DNA of 64,000 nucleotides from Leptospira sp. WS4.C2 (GTDB lineage Bacteria; Spirochaetota; Leptospiria; Leptospirales; Leptospiraceae). How positions within the stretch are numbered: the stretch's first letter is position 1; the number at the start of each line of letters is the position of its first letter. The notes below the pieces were generated by a model, which was not told the origin of the DNA, made no database searches, and saw nothing but the letters and a program-made list of their open reading frames with translations. The translations under genes and the position numbers were made by a program. Of the stretch, positions 1-7,877 are shown one piece after another. The stretch covers positions 2,376,001-2,440,000 of the forward strand of contig NZ_CP162139.1 of the NCBI RefSeq assembly GCF_040833985.1, in the 5' to 3' direction.

Positions 1-63
1 TCTGATGATTTTCAAATTGAAAGAAATCAGCCTAAGTCTTTCGACAAACGAAATTCGATATGA
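1..63 (+). CDS. VapB/VagC-type antitoxin, C-terminal end only
   Basis: The first 20 codons of the window are open in frame 1 and end at a TGA that overlaps the ATG of the following vapC (ATGA). The tail contains RNQP and ends in DKRNSI. This resembles the C-terminus of VagC/VapB AbrB-fold antitoxins, in which a loosely structured RNQP-containing tail enters the toxin active site. The N-terminal DNA-binding half and the promoter lie left of the window. Overlap with vapC supports translational coupling. Confidence 0.6.
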   Translation, partial: SDDFQIERNQPKSFDKRNSI

Positions 64-464
64 ATCAATATTTATTAGATACAAATATCTGTATCTATAT
101 CATTAATAAAAAACCTGAAAAAGTTTACCAAAAATTCAAAAAAATTACCCTAGATAACATCTTCATTTCAAGCATCACTGAGTTTGAATTAAAATATGGG
201 GTTCAAAAAAGTAAAAAAGCTGATCAAAATCAAAAAACTCTAAATGATTTTCTAGGTTATTTAAATGTCATTAACTTTGACTCAGAATCAGCTTCCGTAG
301 CGGGATCTATCAGATCTAAACTTGAACAAAAAGGTGAGAAAATTGGACCTTATGATTTGCTTATTGCTTCCCAGGCGATTTCTAGCGATATTATTCTAGT
401 AACAAATAATGAAAGAGAATTTAAAAGAATTAAAGAACTTAAAATAGAAAATTGGGTTCTTTAA
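60..464 (+). CDS. vapC: VapC-type PIN ribonuclease toxin (cassette 1)
   Basis: This 134-residue protein has the full PIN-domain layout: YLLDTNICI at residues 4-12 (first acidic residue), a glutamate in SSITEFELKYG near residue 41, IGPYDLLIAS near residue 99 and LVTNNEREF near residue 115. VapC toxins are Mg-dependent endoribonucleases that cut tRNA or rRNA. The length fits the family. Translation is coupled to the antitoxin by a 4-base overlap. The stop lies a few bases before attC1, the usual compact cassette layout. Target RNA unknown. Confidence 0.9.
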   Translation: MNQYLLDTNICIYIINKKPEKVYQKFKKITLDNIFISSITEFELKYGVQKSKKADQNQKTLNDFLGYLNVINFDSESASVAGSIRSKLEQKGEKIGPYDLLIASQAISSDIILVTNNEREFKRIKELKIENWVL

Positions 465-474
465 CATGCTGACC

Positions 475-646
475 GTCGTATAACAGCGACTTACCGCTGC
501 GCTTCGGGACAAGCCCTCGCTCGGCCTTCGGCAAATTCCCCTTCTGGCATTCGCCTTGCTTACGCAAGCTACATGCCAGTCCCTAACGTCCCGTTCCGGG
601 ACTCAGGGTCGGGGAACTTCGGTAAGTCTAGTTCGTTATGCGCAAT
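475..646 (+). repeat. attC1 recombination site
   Basis: R'' CGTATAAC pairs with R' GTTATGCG. The inner arms GACTTACCG and CGGTAAGTC are perfect complements. Between them are GC-rich hairpins (CTTGCTTACGCAAG; GTCCC...GGGAC). Crossover is expected between G and TT of the R' GTT at 635-637. Confidence 0.85.
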
Positions 647-751
647 GTCCAAAAAATGAATTAAGAAAAAATACGATAAGATATCTTGAATCTTAGATCA
701 ATTTCACTATTTAAGCAAAAGATTAAGCTCGCAATAAACCATTATATATAT

Positions 752-1207
752 ATGAACCTTTACGATTCCTTCGAAAAAAACTTAATAAACTATATCGAAT
801 CTTACAAATTTGAACTTGAAAAATATAAATTCAAATTTTATTCAAAAACTGTGGGTCCAGGAATGGGGGCCATTGTTGAATTGTCATATAAAGAATATAA
901 TTTAATAATAACAAACGATAGAGGACATTTTTTTATAGATTTAAAGTCTAAAGCGGAATTCAAAGACCTGAATTTTCAATTGGATTCAATATTATCTTAT
1001 ATTCTATTTCAAAAAATGGAAAATTTGGATAAAGTTAATAGAAAGCAAGTATTACTTGGTGAAGAATTTCCAGATTTATTGACTGATCCATTGAAATATT
1101 ATTTCATCTATCGTAATGAAATAAATGAAGTAGAACTTAATACTCAATTTAACAAAATAATTAATAAATTGCAAACTGAAAGATCGAAATATTTGTTTGC
1201 ACAATGA
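752..1207 (+). CDS. Hypothetical protein (cassette 2)
   Basis: I do not recognise the family. The 151-residue product is acidic and lysine-rich, with no membrane segment or signal peptide. It starts with a predicted helix (YDSFEKNLINYIESYKF) and has a central GPGMGAIVEL segment followed by strand-like sequence. The frame stays open upstream to a TTG at 686, which would add 22 residues; neither start has a convincing Shine-Dalgarno sequence. The general look (small, acidic, alone in a cassette) would suit an immunity or regulatory protein, but nothing shows this. Confidence 0.5.
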   Translation: MNLYDSFEKNLINYIESYKFELEKYKFKFYSKTVGPGMGAIVELSYKEYNLIITNDRGHFFIDLKSKAEFKDLNFQLDSILSYILFQKMENLDKVNRKQVLLGEEFPDLLTDPLKYYFIYRNEINEVELNTQFNKIINKLQTERSKYLFAQ

Positions 1208-1230
1208 ATATTTCATGATTAACCAGAATA

Positions 1231-1325
1231 TCAAATGAATCAAATGAATCAAATGAATCAAATGAATCAAATGAATCAAATGAAACAAATGAATCAAATG
1301 AATCAAATGAATCAAATGAAACTCA
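1231..1325. repeat. 9-bp tandem repeat (ATGAATCAA units)
   Basis: About ten nearly perfect copies of a 9-bp unit lie in the 3' untranslated part of cassette 2, one with an A-for-T change. Such repeats are prone to slippage. On the minus strand they give an artificial IHL-IHL repeat reading frame, which I do not regard as a gene. Confidence 0.9.
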
Positions 1326-1400
1326 AAATTCAAAACTATAAAAATTTGAAGAATTAAGTTTTAAATATCTAATTTGTATTTATTCTTATAAATTGGACAC

Positions 1401-1568
1401 AGCGCATAACAGCATGGAAACGCTGCGCTTCGGCACAAGGCCTCGCTTGGGCTGCGCCACATTTCCCTTCTGTCACTCGTTTGCATACGCAAACTACGTG
1501 CCAGTCCCTAACGTCCCGTTCGGGACTCAGGGTCGGGAAACGTCGTCTCCACTAGTTCGTTATACGCA
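1401..1568 (+). repeat. attC2 recombination site
   Basis: R'' CGCATAAC and R' GTTATACG. The inner arm pair is of the GGAAACG / CGTCGTCTCC kind. The bases before R'' (TTGGACACAG) mirror the start of cassette 2 (CAATGTCCAA). Confidence 0.85.
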
Positions 1569-1631
1569 AGCCAGAAAAAATATATCCTAAGGACAAAAAA
1601 GTAGAAATAAAATTCCAAAATACAGTCAAAT

Positions 1632-1666
1632 ATATGTATTGACATACATATGAATCTGCATAAAAT
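1632..1666 (+). promoter_or_regulatory. brnTA promoter with palindromic operator
   Basis: A TTGACA -35 (1639-1644) and a TAAAAT -10 (1661-1666) are 16 bp apart. A perfect 8-bp inverted repeat, ATATGTAT-TGAC-ATACATAT (1632-1651), covers the -35. This is a good candidate for autoregulation by the BrnA antitoxin or BrnTA complex. Confidence 0.7.
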
Positions 1667-1672
1667 TTAAAA

Positions 1673-1954
1673 GTGGAATTTGAATGGGATTCTAAAAAGA
1701 ATCAGGATAATCTAGAAAAACACGGTGTTGACTTCTTTACTGCACAAAGTGCTTTTCTTGATAAAAATAGAATTATTTCAAAAGATATTTTGCACTCTAC
1801 AGAATCTGAAGAACGTTTCTTTTGTTTTGGTTCAGTCCCTGATGGAATTCTTACAGTTCGGTTTACCTTAAGGGGAGAAAATATTAGAATCTATGGTGCT
1901 GGATTCTGGAGAGAGGGAAAAAAACTTTATGAAAAAGAAAACAATTTACACTAA
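1673..1954 (+). CDS. brnT: BrnT-type toxin (cassette 3)
   Basis: The 93-residue product starts at a GTG with MEFEWDSKKNQDNLEKHGVD, matching the BrnT signature (FEWDxxKxxxNxxKHGVxF). Later blocks are SEERFFCFG and an IRIYGAGFW segment in place of the usual IRIISAR. BrnT toxins have a RelE-like ribonuclease fold and block translation. The toxin comes first in the operon and its 3' end overlaps brnA by 26 bp, as is normal for this system. The altered ISAR block makes it a somewhat divergent member. Confidence 0.85.
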   Translation: MEFEWDSKKNQDNLEKHGVDFFTAQSAFLDKNRIISKDILHSTESEERFFCFGSVPDGILTVRFTLRGENIRIYGAGFWREGKKLYEKENNLH

Positions 1955-2183
1955 AGCTCCTAATGACGTAACGAAAGCTATCAATTCTTCTCTAGTTATT
2001 AATGATTTCTTACCTCCACCAGATAAGTTGATTACAAAAGAAGATAACTCAAAAGTTACTATATTACTAAGCAAAAAAAGTATTAGTTTTTTCAAAGCTC
2101 AATCTAAAAAATCAGGTGTACCATATCAATCTATGATCAAAAAAGTTTTAGATTTATATGCTGATAGATTTGCTCACAAATAA
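1929..2183 (+). CDS. brnA: BrnA-type antitoxin
   Basis: This 84-residue protein overlaps the end of brnT in another frame. It begins MKKKTIYTKAPNDVTKAI and ends with SKKSISFFKAQSKKSGVPYQ followed by a hydrophobic helix (MIKKVLDLYADRF), the ribbon-helix-helix arrangement at the C-terminus of BrnA. It should neutralise BrnT and repress the promoter at 1632-1666. An upstream in-frame codon at 1893 exists, but ATG 1929 gives the family-like N-terminus. Confidence 0.8.
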   Translation: MKKKTIYTKAPNDVTKAINSSLVINDFLPPPDKLITKEDNSKVTILLSKKSISFFKAQSKKSGVPYQSMIKKVLDLYADRFAHK

Positions 2184-2279
2184 GATTAAATAAAAATTAA
2201 TCCGTATAAAATACAAAATGCTTAATCATTAACATCTAAGAGTTTTATTAAAGAAATAGAAACATTGTAAGCTTTCTGG

Positions 2280-2452
2280 CCAGCGTATAACAGCAGGGAA
2301 ACGCTTCGCTTCGGCACTGCCGGCCTCGCTCGGTCTGCGACACATTCCTCTCCGTCACGTATCTTGCATTCGCAAGATTCGCGCCGACGCTAACGCCTCT
2401 GCGAGGCTCAGCTACGAGGAACGTCGTCTCCCCTTGTTCGTTATACGACATT
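2280..2452 (+). repeat. attC3 recombination site
   Basis: R'' CGTATAAC and R' GTTATACG, with GGGAAACG / CGTCGTCTCCCC arms. The internal part differs from attC1/2 (CTCTCCGTCACG...GCGCCGACGCTAACGCCTC), a second core type also seen at attC6, 15, 16, 23, 26 and 28. Confidence 0.85.
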
Positions 2453-2484
2453 CGTCGGAATAAATTTTAAAAACAGAGGAAAAT

Positions 2485-3387
2485 ATGAAAGAAGATATAA
2501 AGAAAATCTTATTTGCCGTTCTACTGGTTATCTATTGCAACATAACTAGCTTAACTGCACAAAACTTAAAGCCTATTCTAATTCGTCCTTTCGGTGATTC
2601 TATCACTTATGGTGTTGGCTTTTCTGATTGGGGAAATTGTTACATTTCACAAATTAACCAGCAACTTTGTATGCCACCTGCAATGGCTGGAGGTGGATAC
2701 AGAGGATGGTTGACTTTACTTGCTACTCAAGGTTTAGGGTTATATTTTACTACAGAAGGTTACCAAAGCGGAGGATCGTATTATTTACAATGGCTTACTA
2801 ATACTCAAACTCATGATGGTTATCCTGGATATCGTACTGACCAGCTAATTCAATTCTCTACCTTCGCTAGTTTTTCTAACTTTACTTTAATACATGCTGG
2901 TACAAATGACATTCTACAGAACAAGTCTTACGAAACCGCTGCTAATAACCTATTTAGTATTATTAATAACGTTCTAGCGACTAATACAAATACTACCGTC
3001 GTTGTTGCTAAAATAATTCAAATTTCCTCTATCAATCAAGTGTATTCAATCCTAAATTCGCAAATACAATTATACAATGCTCTAATTGATAGCAAATTTA
3101 ACGCTTTACCACCAAATTTAAAAGCTAGAGTCAGGGTCGTAAATATGTTTAATCTCTTAAATGATCAAAACGATTACTCACCTGATGGTATTCATCCAAA
3201 TGCTAGCGGTTATTTTAAAATGGCTTGTAATTGGATGGCGGGAATTAACAATTCAATCCCTTCTGGACCTTGTAGTGGATTAAACTTCGAAAAGTTAAAA
3301 CTGGATATGAATTCAAAAGGTTTTGACGACAATGATTATAAATCACCTAATGTTAAAATTGAAAAACTAATAAAAGGAGAACTGTAG
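2485..3387 (+). CDS. Secreted SGNH/GDSL-family hydrolase (cassette 4)
   Basis: This 300-residue protein has an N-terminal signal peptide (KKILFAVLLVIYCNITSLTAQ). It carries the SGNH blocks: GDSIT around Ser39 (nucleophile), a GGG segment, HAGTNDI near residue 137 (block III) and DGIHPN near residue 232 (catalytic Asp and His). These enzymes are esterases or lipases acting on lipids or acylated sugars outside the cytoplasm; the substrate cannot be told. AGAGGA upstream of ATG 2485 gives a good ribosome binding site. The leader after attC3 is only about 45 bp, so it probably lacks its own promoter. Confidence 0.85.
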   Translation: MKEDIKKILFAVLLVIYCNITSLTAQNLKPILIRPFGDSITYGVGFSDWGNCYISQINQQLCMPPAMAGGGYRGWLTLLATQGLGLYFTTEGYQSGGSYYLQWLTNTQTHDGYPGYRTDQLIQFSTFASFSNFTLIHAGTNDILQNKSYETAANNLFSIINNVLATNTNTTVVVAKIIQISSINQVYSILNSQIQLYNALIDSKFNALPPNLKARVRVVNMFNLLNDQNDYSPDGIHPNASGYFKMACNWMAGINNSIPSGPCSGLNFEKLKLDMNSKGFDDNDYKSPNVKIEKLIKGEL

Positions 3388-3405
3388 CTCCTCACTCTAA
3401 CTCCG

Positions 3406-3578
3406 AACGTCGTATAACAGCGGGGAAACGCTGCGCTTCGGCACAAGGCCTCGCTTGGGCTGTGCCACATTTCCCTTCTGTCACTCGTTTGCATCAGCAA
3501 ACTCCGTGCCAGTCCCTAACGTCCCGCCGGGACTCAGGGTCGGGAAACGTCGTCTCCCCTAGTTCGTTATACGAAATT
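3406..3578 (+). repeat. attC4 recombination site
   Basis: R'' CGTATAAC and R' GTTATACG; GGGGAAACG / CGTCGTCTCCCC arms. The pre-R'' bases CCGAACGT mirror the cassette 4 start ACATTCGTCGG. Confidence 0.85.
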
Positions 3579-3623
3579 TGCGCAAATTTTCCCTGTTATA
3601 TTAAAAAACCAGAAAAGAAACTA

Positions 3624-3660
3624 TTGACAAACCAAAGAAAATGTAATACAAACGTATTAC
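3624..3660 (+). promoter_or_regulatory. Promoter and operator of the RHH-PIN pair
   Basis: TTGACA (3624-3629) is followed by a perfect 7-bp inverted repeat, GTAATAC-AAAC-GTATTAC (3643-3660), in the -10 region just before the antitoxin ATG. It is a probable binding site for the RHH antitoxin. The exact -10 is uncertain. Confidence 0.6.
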
Positions 3661-3669
3661 AGAGTCAAT

Positions 3670-3915
3670 ATGATTAGTTTAAGATTACCAGAAGAACTTG
3701 AAAAAAAACTTTCAGAAGTCGCTAAAATTGAAAACAAAAGCAAATCAGAAGTAATTAAAGAATCTTTAGTTTACTACATTGATAATTTTGCAAAGCAACC
3801 TTCTGCCTATGAATTAGGTGAAAAATATTTTGGCTTATATAAAAGCGGGATCTCCGATAAATCTATAAATCATCAGAAGTATATAAAAGATGCATTAAAC
3901 AAGAAACGTAAATGA
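3670..3915 (+). CDS. Ribbon-helix-helix (CopG-like) antitoxin (cassette 5)
   Basis: This 81-residue protein starts ISLRLPEELEKKLSEVAKIE, the RHH beta-strand and first helix, followed by NKSKSEVIKESLVYYIDNF for the second helix. The C-terminal part (YELGEKYFGLYKSG) resembles the toxin-binding tail of RHH antitoxins such as those paired with COG4113-type PIN proteins. It overlaps the PIN gene by 4 bp (ATGA), indicating translational coupling, and the palindrome upstream is its likely operator. Confidence 0.8.
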   Translation: MISLRLPEELEKKLSEVAKIENKSKSEVIKESLVYYIDNFAKQPSAYELGEKYFGLYKSGISDKSINHQKYIKDALNKKRK

Positions 3916-4337
3916 TTAAAGCAATTATTGATACTGGACCTATAGTTGCATTTTTCGACGAATCTGATAATTATTGCCTACAATGTAGATCCTTCCTAAA
4001 AAACTTTAAAGGCAGATTATATACATCACTTGCGGTAGTTACTGAAGTATCTTATTTGTTATCTGATAATAAAAGAATACAAAAAGCTTTTATTGAATGG
4101 ATTGATAACAATGCAATTTCAATATTAAATCAGGATAATGAGCAATTTAGTTCCATTATGTTTTTTATGGACAAATATGCTGATCGACCAATGGATTTTG
4201 CTGATGCCTCACTTATGACTATTTCCGAAACTTATGAAATTCAAAATATTTTCACTTTAGATAGTGATTTTCGGTTTTATAAATCAAGAAAAGGAAAATC
4301 TTTAAAAATCATCAACGAAAGCATGATAAAAGATTAA
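3912..4337 (+). CDS. PIN-domain ribonuclease toxin (cassette 5)
   Basis: This 141-residue PIN protein has AIIDTGPIVAFFD at residues 4-16, a glutamate in AVVTEVSYLL near residue 50, RPMDFADASLM near residue 97 and IFTLDSDF near residue 116. The DTGP form of the first motif is common in PIN toxins paired with RHH antitoxins. Expected activity is Mg-dependent RNA cleavage. The stop is followed within about 20 bp by attC5. Confidence 0.85.
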   Translation: MIKAIIDTGPIVAFFDESDNYCLQCRSFLKNFKGRLYTSLAVVTEVSYLLSDNKRIQKAFIEWIDNNAISILNQDNEQFSSIMFFMDKYADRPMDFADASLMTISETYEIQNIFTLDSDFRFYKSRKGKSLKIINESMIKD

Positions 4338-4349
4338 TTAAAGCACAAA

Positions 4350-4523
4350 CTTCGTATAACAGCAACTAACCGCTTCGCTTCGGGACGAGCCCTCGCAAGG
4401 GCTGCGCCACATAGGCTTCTGGCACTCCCCTTGCGTCCGCAAGTGTCGTTCCAGTCCCTAACGTCCCGTTTCCGGGACTCAGGGCCAGCCTACGTCGGTA
4501 AGTCTAGTTCGTTATGCGCAATG
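4350..4523 (+). repeat. attC5 recombination site
   Basis: R'' CGTATAAC and R' GTTATGCG. The left arm is ACTAACCG and the right arm CGGTAAGT, so the inner stem has one mismatch (mixed arm family). Confidence 0.85.
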
Positions 4524-4550
4524 TTTTTAAAAATATTTTAGGAGAAAAAA

Positions 4551-6380
4551 ATGAATAAAGTAAAGATAAACGAAGGATATGAATTATTTCAAATAATCAC
4601 TGATTTTAAAGATCCTTTAGAAATATTTAGGGAAGCATTTCAAAATGCGATCGATGAAGATGCAACTGAAGTATATTGCAATATTTATGAAGAAAAGAAA
4701 TTATCAAGCTCAAACTTAATAATTGATATTTGGAACAATGGAAAACCATTGGAGAAAGAAAGAATATCGAATTTCTTTGATCTTGCAAATTCTTCAAAAA
4801 TAGATAAAAATATGCAACCTCAACTCGGAAAACTCGGATACAAAGGTCATGGATCAAAGATATTCTTTAATTCTGAATTTATAGAGATATCTTCAAAAAC
4901 CGATGATCAAAGTTATAATATTCAACTAGAAGATCCTATAAATCAGATTGAGAACAAAGGTTCAATATCTTACTCGGAACCATTTTCTCCAAACCAGGAT
5001 TCTCCAATATTACCCAATGCGATGAGAAACGGATTCTTCTTAAGAATAAAAAATCATAATTATTTTAATACCCAACATACATATTATAAACTTAATCACA
5101 GGAAAATACGTGATTATGCTAAATGGTTTACGGTTTTTGGTACGATAAAAACTGAATTTGATTCTTCGCTAAGGAATAAAAATATTAAACTCTACTTGAG
5201 AGGGATAGAATTTGACGGTTTTAAAACCGAATTTTCACAAGCCAACTCACTTGATCCAATGCCGATATATAAGATTGTAAGTGGAGTCGAATTTGAAGAA
5301 ATAGACCTTGGACATTACTTTCCATTAAATAGACACTTAACGGCGGATATGGAAGCATACGCTAATAGTATAGGTAGCAATAAACCTTATTATAACTTTT
5401 ATAGTAGGTTGATATTTAAAGAAACCATTTCATGTTCAGATGGAACCGTCTTTAATCTAATTTTGAATGTGGAGGGTTACGAAACTAAAAGGAGATACAA
5501 TGCCCTTCTGAGTCGACGAGGAAGACAAAGAGACAATCTGTCTTATACTGATTCGGAACGATACGGAATTTGGGCATGCAAAGGTGGAATTCCTGTTGAA
5601 AAAATAGACCATTGGATTGAAGGCGGAAAGGGAACTTATTCCTTCGTTCATGGATTTCTAGATTGCGATAAATTTAAACTTACCGCTAACCGTGGTTCTA
5701 TTGAAAATACGGAATCAGAGATAATAGATATTGTTCGGGATAAATTAAACGAAATTTTTAAAAGACCAAGCATTAAAGATTTGTTGAATGAGAGAACAGA
5801 TATTGAAACTTTGGAAAATATTTCTGCTTCAATAACTGAGGATAACGCTAATCTAAAAAAAAGATTTTCCGATTCAAAAAAAAGGAAAGTGATTTCACTT
5901 CCCAATTCACAAATTCAATTATTTGAACCAAAAAAACTAACAAGAGGATATTCAGAATCCGAAACTTTAGTTCTGTTAATTCAACTTATAACAATGTATC
6001 CAAAATTGTTTCCATTCAAGATTCTTGATTATGACACTACCAAAGGTATCGATTTCGTAGTAGAACAGAATGCTAATCCAAAATATATAGAACTAAAAGG
6101 AAGTATGCAAAAGACAGTTAATCATCCATTCTCCTTAATTTACAAATTTATTTGTTATGAAATTGATTTCAGAAATAATGATATTATTGAAGATATCGAA
6201 GAATACAAGACACAGCTTCAAATAAATAGATCAGATAGTTTTCAATCATTTGATTCCAATTTCAAGGATAAACCATATGTCAGCTACCAGCTAGTTCCGC
6301 AAAATGCTTCCATTCAAAGTATGGAAATAATTGAACTAAAAAGCTTGTTAACAACAGTTCTTGGTGCAACAATTCAATAA
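4551..6380 (+). CDS. GHKL ATPase fused to a PD-(D/E)XK-like nuclease domain (cassette 6)
   Basis: The 609-residue product has an N-terminal GHKL (Hsp90/MutL/histidine kinase type) ATP-binding domain: the N-box in EAFQNAIDEDATEV near residue 28, IDIWNNGKPL near residue 60 and a glycine-rich LGYKGHGSKIFF lid near residue 95. The C-terminus has FKILDYDTTKGIDFVV followed by PKYIELKG at about residues 487-516, which fits the D-x(n)-ExK core of PD-(D/E)XK nucleases. ATPase-nuclease fusions of this type occur in anti-phage islands, so a defence role is inferred from architecture and context only. AGGAG precedes the ATG. The leader is about 30 bp, suggesting read-through expression. It is the longest cassette gene here. 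Confidence 0.7.
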   Translation: MNKVKINEGYELFQIITDFKDPLEIFREAFQNAIDEDATEVYCNIYEEKKLSSSNLIIDIWNNGKPLEKERISNFFDLANSSKIDKNMQPQLGKLGYKGHGSKIFFNSEFIEISSKTDDQSYNIQLEDPINQIENKGSISYSEPFSPNQDSPILPNAMRNGFFLRIKNHNYFNTQHTYYKLNHRKIRDYAKWFTVFGTIKTEFDSSLRNKNIKLYLRGIEFDGFKTEFSQANSLDPMPIYKIVSGVEFEEIDLGHYFPLNRHLTADMEAYANSIGSNKPYYNFYSRLIFKETISCSDGTVFNLILNVEGYETKRRYNALLSRRGRQRDNLSYTDSERYGIWACKGGIPVEKIDHWIEGGKGTYSFVHGFLDCDKFKLTANRGSIENTESEIIDIVRDKLNEIFKRPSIKDLLNERTDIETLENISASITEDNANLKKRFSDSKKRKVISLPNSQIQLFEPKKLTRGYSESETLVLLIQLITMYPKLFPFKILDYDTTKGIDFVVEQNANPKYIELKGSMQKTVNHPFSLIYKFICYEIDFRNNDIIEDIEEYKTQLQINRSDSFQSFDSNFKDKPYVSYQLVPQNASIQSMEIIELKSLLTTVLGATIQ

Positions 6381-6384
6381 AAAC

Positions 6385-6556
6385 ACAGCGCATAACTGAC
6401 GCTTGCCGTTCCGGGAGGGACTAGCCCTCCCTCCAGGCTCCGCCAAATTCCCCTCCGGCACGGCTCTTGCCTCCGCAAGACCCGCGCCGACGCTAACGCC
6501 TCTTCCAGAGGCTCAGCTCCGGGGAACTTCGGCAAGCTAGTTACGTTATGCGACAT
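6385..6556 (+). repeat. attC6 recombination site
   Basis: R'' CGCATAAC and R' GTTATGCG. The inner arms are unique in this window: CTTGCCG and CGGCAAG, perfectly complementary, giving independent covariation support for the stem. Confidence 0.85.
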
Positions 6557-6565
6557 TGAAAACAA

Positions 6566-7663
6566 ATGGAATATATAGATCACATAGTTTACATTTTATT
6601 AGCAATCACTAGTTTTTTCCTCATAAATAAGATTGGTGAAAAAATGGTAACGTCTGATTATGAACAAATCAGTGTTTCGCTTCCTATTGATAAAGCACCT
6701 GCTTTCAATATTGTATATCGTGTATTAACGCCAGCACTTTTACTAATTCTATATGCAATAATAATATCACAAATTGGGTTAGATTATTTAAATCGAAATA
6801 TTGCTTTCTGCAACTATTACTACATAATTATCAGAGTATTGATAATTTTGATATACCAAAGACTATTCCTCGTAAACTGGACAAGGCAGTTTATTACTTA
6901 CTTTGGCATTTTATCCGTTACTTATTTCCTCGATAGAAATTACCTATCCTCTGCTACAAAAATATTACCAGATCCGTCTACCTTGATAAACGAAATTTGG
7001 ATTATTATACTAATATTCATCTATAATTTATTAAATAGCATAACAATAAATTCAGAGGAGCTGAAATCTAGAAAAGAAAAATATATTTTAGATAACTTTC
7101 AATTATTACAAAATAAATTCGGAAAACTTATTAACAATCCAAAAACCCAATTATTTAATCTAGAAATATATTCGATTATGATATATGAAAACTTTAATAG
7201 ACCGTTTTTATTCAGAAAAACCGAATCTTTATTAAAAAAGATTGGCTTTCCCATAAAAACGACAGGTATAATGCAAGTCACTAGTAAATCTGCACTATCA
7301 GACATTCAAAGTATTCAGGAAAGTATAACACTATTACGTAATCTACTATTAAAAAGTATCAAAAATTCAAATTTCAATACTTTAGCTTATTATCTAGAAG
7401 TTCCAAAAAACTTACTGGACGAAGTATTAGGCCTTTACAATAAAAGATCTGACTATATTAATGAAATAGATTTTATAAGATCAACTATTCACGATAAGAA
7501 AGTAATACCTGCAACTACAGATAAATCAGAAATCAGATTAAACAAATTAATCATACGGTATCTAATAAAAAAAAAGAAAGAACCTATTGAGTTAGATTAC
7601 TGGGGTAAAAAGGTAAATCTAATTGCTTTAAGAAAAAAATATTTCAAAAAACGACGGAAGTAG
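6566..7663 (+). CDS. Hypothetical multi-pass membrane protein (cassette 7)
   Basis: I do not recognise the family. The 365-residue product has hydrophobic segments near residues 8-22, 50-68, 82-105, 115-130 and 140-158, then a long hydrophilic, basic C-terminal half (residues 165-365) with predicted helices and a very lysine-rich end (LRKKYFKKRRK). The layout suggests about five membrane helices with a cytoplasmic C-terminal domain. The ATG is only 19 bp after the attC6 GTT, leaving no room for a promoter. A membrane effector is possible in this context but not shown. Confidence 0.65.
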   Translation: MEYIDHIVYILLAITSFFLINKIGEKMVTSDYEQISVSLPIDKAPAFNIVYRVLTPALLLILYAIIISQIGLDYLNRNIAFCNYYYIIIRVLIILIYQRLFLVNWTRQFITYFGILSVTYFLDRNYLSSATKILPDPSTLINEIWIIILIFIYNLLNSITINSEELKSRKEKYILDNFQLLQNKFGKLINNPKTQLFNLEIYSIMIYENFNRPFLFRKTESLLKKIGFPIKTTGIMQVTSKSALSDIQSIQESITLLRNLLLKSIKNSNFNTLAYYLEVPKNLLDEVLGLYNKRSDYINEIDFIRSTIHDKKVIPATTDKSEIRLNKLIIRYLIKKKKEPIELDYWGKKVNLIALRKKYFKKRRK

Positions 7664-7671
7664 AAATATCC

Positions 7672-7846
7672 AACGTCGCATAACAGCGACTTACCGCTAC
7701 GCTTCGGCACAAGGCCTCGCTCGGCCTGCGGCAAATTCCCCTTCTGGCATTCGCCTTGCTTACGCAAGCTACATGCCAGTCCCTAACGTCCCCTTGGGAC
7801 TCAGGGTCGGGGAACTTCGGTAAGTCTAGTTCGTTATGCGCAACGG
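7672..7846 (+). repeat. attC7 recombination site
   Basis: R'' CGCATAAC and R' GTTATGCG; perfect GACTTACCG / CGGTAAGTC arms. Nearly the same sequence as attC1 apart from the GTCCCCTTGGGAC hairpin loop. Confidence 0.85.
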
Positions 7847-7877
7847 GAAAAATAAATACAATTTAAGGATTAAAAAT

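Noticed and set aside
1076..1333. Minus-strand 85-codon frame with an IHL repeat
   Set aside because: It is a direct result of the 9-bp tandem repeat and overlaps the cassette 2 gene.
1393..1590. Reading frames of 60-110 codons inside many attC sites (also near 3462, 10704, 11821, 16332, 26718 and on the minus strand near 2248, 6374, 20704, 34440)
   Set aside because: They arise because attC sites are GC-rich and similar to each other. The same peptides recur (for example PCQSLTSR) at every site regardless of neighbours, which is expected from the repeat and not from genes.
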